Shown one piece after another: positions 1 to 10,429 of a stretch of 64,000 nt of DNA. Made by a program: the position numbers and the translations under genes. Origin of the DNA: Phaseolus vulgaris (taxonomy: Eukaryota > Streptophyta > Magnoliopsida > Fabales > Fabaceae); contig NC_023754.2 of NCBI RefSeq assembly GCF_000499845.2, forward strand, positions 15,637,516 to 15,701,515. The letters are read 5' to 3'. Under the pieces are notes generated by a model. The model worked only from the letters and a program-made list of their open reading frames with translations. It did no database searches and was not told the origin of the DNA. Position 1 is the stretch's first letter; the number at the start of each line of letters is the position of its first letter.

Positions 1-992
1 AATGCAACGGAGAAAGTCAAACCTGTAGACGTAATCCCAACAACCTCAAGTAACGGCATCCTATACTTGTTCGTCTTGTACGTACTATCCATTAATATGA
101 CAATGTTAAATGAGTTCACCAATTTTACTGAATCTGGGTGTGTCCAAAATATATCTTGCACAATATTAGAGACCTCATCGCACCTACACCAATGCACGTA
201 CCTGTCTCGCTCTAGTAACAACATCAGTTGTTGCATTTCTGTTCTGTGACCTCGTTGTGATCTTCGGTGAACAGTGATTGCATTATAAACCTGCTTAATC
301 GTTGTCACATTCTTTTCATTTCTCTCTTTCATGGTTAGTAAAATATTTCTTGGCTTCACCGCAGTTTTACTCATATCCTCAACCATAACCTTTTCCTCTA
401 TACTTAACCTTCCAGCATAGGGATGACCCACCATTGTCTCTGCCAATTCATGATTGTGAGAACCACAAATTAATTCCACCTTCCACCCTTGACCACCTTT
501 GACTGGTTTGCCTCGCAATCTGAAAGGACACTCACACTTCCTACTTCCAGTTTGACTGACATCTACTTCTTTTTATACCGTCTGTATTTACCTCCTCTCT
601 CACAACCTAACAATACATAGGTCATCCTTCCTCGTTGGCCCGTCCATGTATCTGACCTTAATATAACAATGACAAACCCATAACTATAGCCAACACTTCT
701 TGCCCAATCTAACAGCTCATCTCGATCACGAAATACCTACAATAACATTCTTAAAAATTTAAAAGAACATCTTGATCATCATGCCAAATTTAAAAATAAT
801 TCATATAAAAAACATTCACAACCCAACATTGACCATACCTCATTTGTAGAAAATGCCCCACTACATTCATGTGCCCTGTGTTCATTATCTAATGCGTTAT
901 AACTTGTTGACTGCTCCAGATCAACATCATCTAATCCATCCCACACATTAATCTCCCCTAAAACTCCCATGTATGACTCTGTTGTATCCATT
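1..992 (-). pseudogene. MULE (Mutator-like) transposase, 5' part, cut by window edge
   Basis: Reading the minus strand from about 990 gives an acidic leader (MDTTESYMGVLGEINVWDG), a probable intron with donor GAG|GTATGG near 836, then from about 735 a FAR1/MuDR-type N-terminal domain with CGSHNHEL and GHPYAGRL near 470-420, and the start of the transposase core (DIFWTHPDSVKL, then LMDSTYKTNKY) near 160-80. The reading is close to the relic at 44792-46202. A run of A residues near 570 lacks one base relative to the expected YRRYKKEVDVS frame, so this copy is frameshifted. The C-terminal half lies outside the window. The product would be a DDE transposase for a MULE element. The family call is firm; the exact exon borders are inferred. 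Confidence 0.82.
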
Positions 993-1016
993 CGGTTGCT
1001 GAAAAAAATTAACACT

Positions 1017-1364
1017 TCACTTCCGGATAAATTAATCCATAACCAAAAAAATATCAACAGTTAACTTACGGATATATATATCCGTAAGGCAATATTATGA
1101 ACTACGGATATTTTCATCCGTAAGGCAAATACTAGTCCCGGATATTTTCATCCGTAAGGCAATATTATGAACTACGGATATTTGCATCCGTAAGGCAAAT
1201 ACTAGTTTCGGATATTTTCATCCGTAAGGCAAATATGAACTACGGATATCAGCGTCCGTAGGCAAATCCTAGTTCCGGATATTATTATCCGTATACAAAA
1301 TTTTGACTTCCGGATATTAATATCCGTAGGCAGAAAATTTGAATTCCGGATTCCGATATCCGAG
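1017..1364. repeat. Array of ten short palindromes upstream of a MULE transposase
   Basis: Ten imperfect palindromes with core CGGATAT-N(3-5)-ATCCG recur at about 1022, 1068, 1104, 1138, 1174, 1208, 1242, 1275, 1310 and 1345. After the first gap the spacing is 33-36 bases. Linkers often read TAAGGCAAATACTAGT or TAAGGCAATATTATGA. The array sits immediately 5' of the transposase relic and is probably its subterminal region. Stem bases vary in step on both sides in several units. Confidence 0.85.
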
Positions 1365-1791
1365 ACCAGCTGAGCTCGAGAAAATAACCAAAGACGAACG
1401 AAAATGGCTTACTTACCTCATTAACTTGCCAAACGAAGCTTACACTCAACTTAGCAACAATGAACGAAGCACAACCTTCTCTTTTGCAGCTCAAACCAAA
1501 GCTTCACACATTCATGAACTTCTTTTTCCTCACCATTCAATGTTTTCATAAATGAAGAAGACAAGGGCATTTTTGGAATTTAAAAAATGTATCGGGTGCC
1601 AATCACAATTGATCGGGTGCAGGAAGCAATTGCCATCACATACGAACAACGCAGCTCAACAGAAAAGCTTAGTAACTACCTTTCAATTTAAAGCTAAGCA
1701 TGGCGCCAAAAAAACGAAAGCAGTAGCAGCAGCATTGTGGTGATTGTTGAGTAGAGAGAAGAGAATGTAGTGGTGCAGCGATTCACGCGAT
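1365..1791. other. Spacer between MULE-side palindromes and PRD1 relic
   Basis: No convincing gene. Overlapping short frames occur on both strands but none resembles a known protein. The stretch should hold the outer MULE terminus and the old PRD1 5' flank. No clear terminal inverted repeat could be paired because the other end of the element is outside the window. Confidence 0.5.
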
Positions 1792-4700
1792 GTGGAAGTT
1801 GTTGTCGCCGACGACGAGGGATTTTCAGTTTCATGTTCTCAGGGCCATCGATCTTCGTTGAACCTCCAAACTCACGACGGCGCTTCCATCTGCCTCGTCT
1901 GCTTCTCCAACCTCCTCTCCAATCCTCTCTCCCCAACCGTCCATGTCTCCTACGCTCTCTCCCAGCTCTCTCGATCCTTCTCACTTCCTCACTTCCTTCA
2001 ACCGCTTCTCACCTTCCACCCTCACTTCTTCCTTTCGCCTCTCGTCGCCGCCCTCTCCTCCTTCCACGACGAACCAATCGCCGCTCAGCTCACGCATCTC
2101 ATCCTCTCCCTCTCTGCGTCCGCCGATCCTTCCGTTTCCCGCGAATTCGTCGCTAGGGTTTCCGATCGCATCACTTCCGGTGCTTTCGGTTGGTCTTCCC
2201 CTCAGCTGCACATGGTGATTTCAGTTTCCCTTCCGCATTTTTACCTTGTCAATTAACTGTTTGAATAAATTTTTTAGTAACCTTTTATAAGTAGGAAGTA
2301 AGATAAATTTAGCTTTCTTCGATAGCTAAAATCAATTTATATAATTAACAATTTCATGAACTGAAGTGTTTAAGTTTATTTTAACTTCATTAAAGTATTC
2401 AATTCATTTTTTAAAAGTGTTTATACTTATAGACTAGTTTATCCATACATAACTTAGGATTCACCCTAGATATGATTGCCTATTACAGAAGTTAATAATC
2501 TTATTATACCTAAATGGAAATTTTTATGGATTGTTTCTATTGTTCTGAATGGACAGGTTCACTGCCTTGGGGCTCTTCTGAATAGTGAGAAGGATGATGA
2601 TCTCCATAAACACATAAAAGACATTTGTAGCCTCATTTCTGTTCTTGTTACGGGCCTTCGATTTCCGAGGTATTGTTCACATATATTATGCTTTGGATAC
2701 TTGCTGTACCGAGGAATTTAAAATTTATTTCACGTGGTAAGTCCTTTGCTCGCTCCGTGCAGTGAGGAGATCCGAGGGGAGGTCCTCTTTGTCCTTTATA
2801 AACTATCTGTTCTTCAGAGTACATTAGCAGAGGGAGAAGGAAGTGATATGTTGATTCCCTTTTGTCCACAGATATTGTACCTGTTGGTCGATGTGCTCAT
2901 GGAGACTGACGATGTTCGCTTGAATTGTATTGGTCCGTTATCAAGTTCTCAGTATTTTTGTTCCTTGAAAAGAAAACTCCAAACTTCTTTTTGGTTGTCT
3001 TGTTTGTTTTAACTTTTTCGTGAAGCCTATTTTGGATGGGTAGACTAGAGATTGACATTAGGACGTTGTCTCAAACGGATACTCAACTACATAACTACTC
3101 ATAGTACTAGATACAAAGGTGGTATAGAACACTAGACTTTTACATGTTGACAATATGAAGACAAAAAACACTGGCATGCCATGCATTACATCTGATGACC
3201 ATTTGTTTCATGAATTTCAATGGAAAGGTTGATTACCTGTTTGTATCTTTCTCCAAGAGTTTGCATCCGTATCCTGCATCATCCGAATTACCAAAGTTGC
3301 TGGCTTAATGAACGAGTGGTTAACGTTAAAATTCCAGGGATGGTTAAAAGTCAGTAGTATGGCCATAGTTCACAGAATAGATATCAACAACTGTAAGATG
3401 CTATAGTTTACAACATAATTGTCATTTTTGTTTCTTTTTTGAATGACAGTTTACATTTTTGTTAATTAGCACTTTTGACCATTCTGGCTCGAAGACGTTT
3501 GCTCAGGGAAGAATGTGCATATGATGCTTGTAACATCTCTTCCAATGGAGGAGTTAACTCTAAAGAAACTGAAGATGGAACCAGGGGCACATCTCTGGTA
3601 AATCTGTTTGCTGAAGCCATCAAAGGCCCATTACGTCGTCAGACAGTAAAGTTCAAATCGGCACTATAGATTTACTCTTTCACTATTTGTCTTCAGTCAA
3701 AACTTCAGACTATGAGATTCGAGTCTTGGTGGAAGAAAATATTGCGGATTATTTATTTGAAATATTAAGATTGTCAGGTGAGAACCTAGTATTGAACTTG
3801 CCAAAGAAGTTCTTTCTCTCCTAGATGAAAGCGATATTGATTTTGCTGTGTTGAATACTGTGCATACTTTATAGCCTCGTTTATTGCCACAATATATAGA
3901 CTGAAAACATTTGTCCTAATTTAGATTCATTTCTTATTAACGGAATTCAGAGTTGGTTATCTGGATCTAGTCGGTTTTATTAATCTAATTTAGTTTACCT
4001 GAACTTTTTCTGTTATAAGCTTGTGAATGCAGAACTTAATTTTGTCGTTATTGTTATGCATTGGTACGTGGCTTACTAATTATTCTATTAATGAACAGAG
4101 TATAAGGATCCAGCAGTCAAGATGCGCCTTCAGGTTATCAACTGCTGAGGAAAGTTTTAAACTAAGACTCGTTGTTGGAATTTCAACTCTTATTCCGGCA
4201 TTACATTATGTGGCGGACATTCCTTTTCACCCTGTCCAGTGTGCGACATTGAAGCTTATTTATGAATGCATTTCTCAGTGCCCTGGATCTGTATCAATTT
4301 CTCAACTAGAGGAACTGATTCTTGTTTTGATAAGTATGCTCAGAAAGTATTCTGATGGAGAAATGGGTATGATTCCCGAGACCTTTATAATGGTCTGCTC
4401 CGTCTTTGTGGCTCTTATAAGATATCCATCTTGTAATGGAGCTCTGGATATGTCAAAATCAATCGTGGAAGCAACAAGACATGCCATTTTAGCTTGTCTC
4501 TCTGAAAGGAATATCAACCAAATTTTGCAACAATAATCAAACTGTTAACGTCCAGACGCTAGCAGAGTTAGTATCAACAGAGGATAACTACGGAGCTAGA
4601 ATTTTCGTGTGCCTATTAGCACAGCTCTTGAAGGAAGAAAGGCATGCATGTGACGTAGTATGTGTTCCCAATGTCATGGAAACTATGGTCCATGTCTACC

Positions 4701-7500
4701 CAACTGCTTGTGAGCAATTATCTTTGCATGGAATGGCGACAACAATCAGGAGTTGGTTTTATTTGAGTAATTCCTTGTCGACAGCAACTTACATGTCCAT
4801 CTTGATTTTGGTTTTTAACACTTTGAGTGCATCCTGAAACACTATCTGCTGATCAAAGTTGGGTTGCGGTAGCTATGAAGGTTTGAGTAGCTGAACTTAT
4901 ATTTATTCATATTGCTCCCGTATAAATTTAATCATTATCATTATTAGACTTCTATTTTAAGTCCTATCTTCCTCTTAGAGCGGCCTACTGACCTATTTTT
5001 TATGTGGGTAGAGCCATTTTTGGGTCTCATTTCCTTTGGTTGTCTACTGACCTCTCTTTTTTTATTTGGTTAGAATACAATTGTTCGTGCCAATTTACTC
5101 TAGCTTTCGACATAGTCCCTGAATTTTCTAACGTTCCACCCTACTTCTGTTCAGAGGTGTTAGCAGTGTCGTTTGATTCAATTTTTGGTTAAACATTAAA
5201 TTTGTGTGATTTGATTGATTTTAATGTAATATCAAATTCGAACCCATTCATGCATAATCTTTGTCCGTAATGATGACATGGCACATTATTGAGTTTTGTT
5301 AATACGTTGTCATTTAGCCCGATTTTCAAATTTGAATATGCAGAGGAGCGTTAGTTACAAGCATTTTAGGGAGAGCAGAGCTGTACTCTGTATGGCTAAA
5401 GATAACTGATGTGAGGATTGAGTAATACAATGCCCATGCATGCAAAAACATCTGTAGTACATTATAATGCATAACAGGCCACCAACAACTATTTGGAGAT
5501 GTGTTACAATAATTATTACGAAATATTAGAAATAAATAGATACAAGTATAAGCACCAAATGGAAGTAGATTACAGCAAAACCACCATTGTTACAGATGAG
5601 GTGGAAAAATACATAATGATAGAGTATCCCTAGACATACTAGAAAACATAATGACTCAGTTAATGATTGTTCTCACACCACGTCCACTACTGAAGATGAT
5701 AGAGTAGTATTCAATTCCATCCGAAAAGGTTGATATCTTAAGTGACGAAAGTCTCTTCGTTATTGGCATTCTTTCCTTAATTTTGCATCTTTCCACCAAG
5801 AAAAGACTTGAAGAGACTTCGAAGGCCGTTCTTTTTAATACTTCTATAATCTCAATGGTCAACACCGTAGTCTCTACTGCTTCTTTGAAGGGACCTGCTT
5901 TGGTAGAACACGACGAGGGAACAAGCACTGGAGAAACTTTAATATTTGTGCTTCTGCTTCATTACTTCGCGGTTAAAAGGTAAGCCCTTCACATCAGTAA
6001 CAAAAAGAAAAAAAAGTATATTTTATCTTCTTCACTTCTGGCAAATAAATTATAGCATATTAAAGTAAGAAAATTATATTTTGCACCCTTAATGGTCTTT
6101 TCTAAATATTTAAAACAATGAGTTTTAAATCCTAAATCTTCTATTCTAGCTTGCATGCTATCCTACCAGAGTTTGTGGATTGGCAAAGCTTCTTGTTTCA
6201 TTGAAACCTGTTGGGAAAAACGGGTAATTTTCCCACTAAAACAAAACCCTAACAGAGCTACCCGACAAATAATATTAAATAAATAAAGCGAAATAATAAA
6301 AGAGATAAAGAGGAAAAAACACACTCGAAAATTGTTAATGGAGTTCGGCCTGTTTAGCCTAATCTCCTGTAATCAAGATCAAGATTGCTGCTTCTTATAG
6401 TCTGTTGGAGTTATTTAACAGAATATCAGATCAAATAAACAGTAATCATGAAGAGTTGAGATGTACTGTTGGGTACTTAATGTCCATAAGGAGCATATTG
6501 GAAGGGCTGGTTTTATATAATGATCTGGCTACAAATTTTTGCTTCTGCCTGTCAATTATTCTGGGATGGGAAAATCTGACAAAAGAAACAAAACTCTTGG
6601 AAGGGAGTAGCTGGTGTAGATTGACTATTGAGGAGATGACAATATCTTTTTGCAGCTCCTGCTTTAGCATCACAATCATTCACGAACAAACAAAGCCCTC
6701 AAGTACTCATAGCTATAGCTTTGCTAAAACTGCGTAAAATCCCTCAGTGGATGAGATCTGTGTTTGATAGTTAAAGTATATCTGGCATACTGGATAACTT
6801 TACTGCAAGTAACTTGAGTTCGGAGATTTTGGTTTTATTTCGAGAACTACTGGAATCTAACTTCTTAACTACAGAACAAATTGCAACTATAAATCAAATT
6901 CCCCAGGTAACTCCTTCCTTGTCTTCTATTAGGTTTCCGCAGTTACTTTATGCTTTATCCGTGTTTGCACCATACATACCATTATTTCCTTGTATTTTGT
7001 AAAGCTCATACAATACAATTCTTTCATGCGTAGCGTATCCATTTTATAAGGTGATTCAGCAAAAGAATAATGTGAAAAGGTTCCCTTTACACTCATTGAA
7101 ATTTGTATACTTTCGTAGGGAAGGAAAGAGAAGAGAGATAGGAAGGATACAGAGAAAGAAATAAAGTTTAAAATGGGTATAGAAGTTAGAATGTGTATAA
7201 AACTTAAGGTTATTTAAATTGTATATGCGCCGTAGTTATGCCATTCTGATATTTACAGGAATGCAGAAAGTGCATTTACACTAACTATGCTCAAGAGGGT
7301 CTCCCAAATGAGGTGATAAAGAAGGTCCTCACGGCATCGTATGATACGGGAGACATTTTTTTGAGTTTCTCATTGATTTAATGACATCAGAGGCGTACGT
7401 AGATACGGTTTCCAGGGGATTTCATACAGGCAGTAAAAAGCTCTCAGAAGAAATAGAGATGTTTTACACTTCCTTGTCTGTAGATGATGGTGGTTGTAGG
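1792..7500 (+). pseudogene. PRD1: PRD1 (PUTATIVE RECOMBINATION INITIATION DEFECT 1) pseudogene
   Basis: Exon-like blocks collinear with plant PRD1, a nuclear factor needed for meiotic double-strand-break formation, occur in order. They include SCSQGHRSSLNLQT and SNPLSPTVHVSYALSQLS (1792-2215), HCLGALLNSEKDDDLHKHIK (2557-2670), EEIRGEVLFVLYKLSVLQS (2761-2935), LTILARRRLLREE (3473-3660), LRLVVGISTLIPALHYVAD (4100-4530), LKGPALVEHDEGTSTGE (about 5700-5980), RISDQINSNHEELRCTVGYL (6395-6900) and CRKCIYTNYAQEGLPNE (7260-7495). Splice sites are still recognisable. Frames break near 3634, 4826, 6650, 6720 and 7360, there is a stop after SVFDS near 6765, and part of one exon is replaced by LTR-like DNA at 6210-6394. 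The usual C-terminal part is not visible. The identity comes from recall of the family; the decay is seen directly. Confidence 0.85.
6210..6394. mobile_element. LTR-like fragment inside the PRD1 relic
   Basis: The segment begins TGTTGGGAAAAACGGG and contains GAGTTCGGCCTGTTTAGCC, features common at plant LTR-element ends. It interrupts PRD1 coding sequence: LHAILPEFVDWQSFL ends just left of it and SYSLLELFNRISDQ resumes just right of it, with about 25-30 expected residues missing. No target duplication was found, so the borders are approximate. Confidence 0.45.
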
Positions 7501-7683
7501 TAGCTTCAGTTTTTCATCTCATCCATGGTACGTTTGAATTTGGCAAAGATGGTATAACTACCTATCTTGGTTTCGTGCAGTCATGCTACCAGTATGTTTT
7601 ATGTCAATAAAGCAATGAGATCATTGTAAGTCCATTTCTCTTTTCTCTGTCCTCAGGGTGAAGGGAAGAGTACACTTCTTCAC

Positions 7684-8530
7684 AGGTTTTAAGACCAGTT
7701 TGAGTGTTATTTGTCTTCATTAACTGTTATAGTTACTTTTCCTCCCCTTCCATTAATATGCTGATATCTATTCAAATCTATTTTCATTTATGGGTGTTCA
7801 TTGTGTATATCTATGTAATAAACTGAATTGAATTAGTTTAGTTCCTACATATGCATTATTTTCCGTGTAGGATAATTATTTATTGACAACTAAATTGATA
7901 AATACAAGGTTTTTAATTACTTATATCATTTTTCTCTTCAGGAATTGGTTCAAGGATTTGACCAAGAAACCGCAGCAGTTGTAATGGCTAGGGTTGCTTC
8001 TCTAAAAATGGAGAGTGAGGTATGTCACAAGTTGTGTACGTGTATAAATGTTTGGTTCACAACTAGCTGTAAATGACTAGTTTATCAAATATCGAATCTA
8101 TTAAGAATAAACTTTAAGTTTAACTTAAAGTTGTAAAATCGATTTATAAGGTGAGATTTGTATTCATTTATACAGAATAAAATGTCCTAATCTCTAGTGG
8201 ACGTGAGATATCTAATATATCCCTGCACATACAAGTTGGTAGCCTTAGCATGAGGGGGTGTATGGTACTGATTCTGAATTGATGTGGGATCTCCAACAAA
8301 ATCGTTAGTTATTGGACATGTTCTGTGATGGAACAAGAAACAAGTGGGTTTGTTATTGGACATGTTCTGTGATGGAACAAGAAACAAGTGGGTTTGTTAG
8401 GAAGGACCCATTGTTAAATTTGAGGCAGTTACTATTAGGAGTGCTAGCAATAGAAAATAACTATCATGTATTTGTAATTATGTATTAGTTATGTATTAGA
8501 AACAATATTATTGGATTAATTCATAGATGG
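7684..8530 (+). pseudogene. SEC23: SEC23 fragment 1 (one exon plus rearranged introns)
   Basis: A clean 78-nt exon (7942-8019) encodes [20 protein letters not shown] plus LKMESE, with AG/GT borders. It matches the SEC23 exon at 15285-15362. Flanking intron DNA also matches: 7755-8100 resembles 14820-15600, and 8300-8530 resembles 15605-15790. However, 7684-7754 resembles 16130-16195, which lies downstream in the larger copy, so the segment is a scrambled duplicate. SEC23 is the Sar1-GAP subunit of the COPII coat at ER exit sites. One exon cannot encode a functional product. Confidence 0.8.
8308..8395. repeat. Perfect 44-bp tandem duplication
   Basis: Two adjacent identical 44-base units (8308-8351 and 8352-8395) begin GTTATTGGACATGTTCTGTG. 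The homologous SEC23 intron near 15610 has only one unit, so the duplication arose after the segmental copy. Confidence 0.85.
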
Positions 8531-8597
8531 TAATAAAAATACCAATAAACTAGTTTTTTAAGTTGATGTTTTTTAATTCAATATCAACCATAAAATG

Positions 8598-9722
8598 TCA
8601 TTTAATTTTTTTTATTTGACATCTATCATTGTTATCTTTCAAAACTTGAAAGTAGATCTTTTTAAGTCTTAACAAGCAAAAGGAGGAACTTGCCATTGAC
8701 AAGTTACCCCAGTTGAAAATATTCATGTCACAATTGTTTTCATATATTTCCTTAATCTTCATGTAGTTTTCACCAGTCAAACCGCAACTGTTTTTAGTAA
8801 CAAATATGAGAAGTTCACCATTCATAACCGTGAACCCTGTGATTGTAGGATATTTTTCCTTCAAACCCATTTCTTTTGTTTTTACCTTCATAATTCTCCT
8901 CCACCTACTTGTTTTATAATCTTTCAAAATCCAAACTTTGAAAGTAGATCTTTTAAGTCTTACCAAGCAAATGGAGGAACTTGTCATTGACACCTTTCCC
9001 CAGTTGAAAATTCTCATGTCACACTTCTCATCAGTTGAGCTCTTGCAGTTTTGGACAACTTGAGCATTGTGGAGGTGCCATTCTTGAGATTGTAGGACAT
9101 TATATAGGGTTCAAAATAAGGGCTCCCTTTAGTGATGTAAGAGCCACAATCTGAAATGAAGTGGATGACTCCATTGTCATGCACAGGCATGTTAAACTTC
9201 ATGTTTTTACCACCCGTACAAAAACCCTTTTCCATTGGTTTCCACAATCCTTCTCGAGGCTTCAAAATTTTGCATGCATAATCTGAAGACCAATCAGTTG
9301 GGGTTTCAAAATGAACCACCATGTAATCATCAAACTCATCATAACACTCCAACAACATGATCATCACATGCGCATGTACATTCAAATATTCATCATGGGT
9401 GGGTAAAGAAATTGGCAACCGAGACTTTGTAGCTGGGTTGCAAATGTAAAACTCAGAAGGTGTCTTATCTGTTGCACGACAAAGTATCAATCCCTTGATT
9501 GAAGCTAAGATTTGACTGGATTTTGACAAGAACTGGATAACCTTGCCAGACACACCTGATCCTTGTTGCGAAGGTAATGGATGCAACCTAACTTCTTCGT
9601 TGCCCGACCTCTCTAGTTGTAAGAAGAAACATGTATCATCTCTTTTCAACGAGTTATGAACATGATTCACTAGTAAAAAGCCTTTTTCTAAAAGATTCCA
9701 TAACCCTTGCTCACAGCTTTAA
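8598..9722 (-). pseudogene. F-box protein copy A, broken
   Basis: Minus-strand homologue of the open copy at 18296-19447. The first codons are lost: a deletion removes the start codon and the ISSEIFP portion, leaving TYLFNNKISVQI-like sequence near 9690. The frame runs from HVHNSLKRDDTCFFLQLERS to SKTARAQLM, shifts near 9040 where AGAAAG is shortened, and resumes at MRIFNWGKVSMTSSSICLVR. The 3' end is unusual: after ENYMKIKEIYENN it repeats a diverged CDMNIFNWGNLSMASSSFC segment instead of the normal C-terminus, a partial internal duplication. F-box proteins recruit substrates to SCF ubiquitin ligases. This copy is very unlikely to do so. Confidence 0.8.
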
Positions 9723-9729
9723 ATCTGTA

Positions 9730-10429
9730 CAGAGATTTTGTTGTTAAATAAGTACAAAGTGAGGTTAGTGTGAGAAACAAAGTAAAGAAGTGAGAAGTAG
9801 ACAAATTCAAGGGAGAGATTAAGTGATATCTAGAAAAATCAATTTTATAGTTTGATGAATATATAAAAATAGGAAGAAAAGAATGTGTTAACCAATTTTA
9901 TCTATATGCATATAAGTAAAAAAATATTAACAGAAAATCTTGATTTGTTTTTGAAGTAATACCTTTTTTATTTTATTTGTACTATTAAAAATAGGGAAAA
10001 GGAGATAACATCAAAATCTTCATTAAGAAAATCTCTCCAAGAAAATATTACATGATACATTATGAAAAAGATTTCAAAGTTTAGTTAAATAAAGTCCTTT
10101 ATATTTTAGTTTTGATAGCCATGATAACATTGACGAGATTAATGTTTTGGAAATCCTGCAAATTCAGTAACCAAATATTTTAATTAAAATGTGTACTTTA
10201 TAGTTAGTTAGATACCAATTTAAAAATTACTTTATAATTTGTTATTAATAATAAAAACTAGTTTATAAAGTAATATCTAATTGAATCAAATAACAAATTA
10301 TTTTAATCTTTAAAATTAGTTTTTATTTAATAAATTATTTTTGTATTAATTCCTTAAAATATCCTCAATCAAATATAAAATAATCTTAAAATATACAAAA
10401 TATTCGTTAATGGTAAAAAGTTGATTATC
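9730..10429. other. AT-rich spacer between divergent F-box copies A and B
   Basis: No gene seen. The left part (9730-9960) is the 5' flank of copy A and matches the flank of copy C near 19460-19680. The remainder contains AT-rich DNA with phrases such as AAATTAGTTTTTATTTAATAAA that recur at 19900-20290 and 56100-56480, indicating a dispersed repeat. Confidence 0.5.

Noticed and set aside
1017..1364. CRISPR-like array of regularly spaced palindromic repeats
   Set aside because: Plant nuclear context, repeats are only about 18 bp and degenerate, linkers are themselves similar rather than unique, and no cas genes are present. It fits a MULE subterminal array.
1770..2218. Two further plus-strand frames (128 and 91 codons) and a minus-strand frame over the PRD1 first exon
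   Set aside because: They are shadow frames caused by C/T-rich coding sequence; only the 1792 frame matches PRD1.
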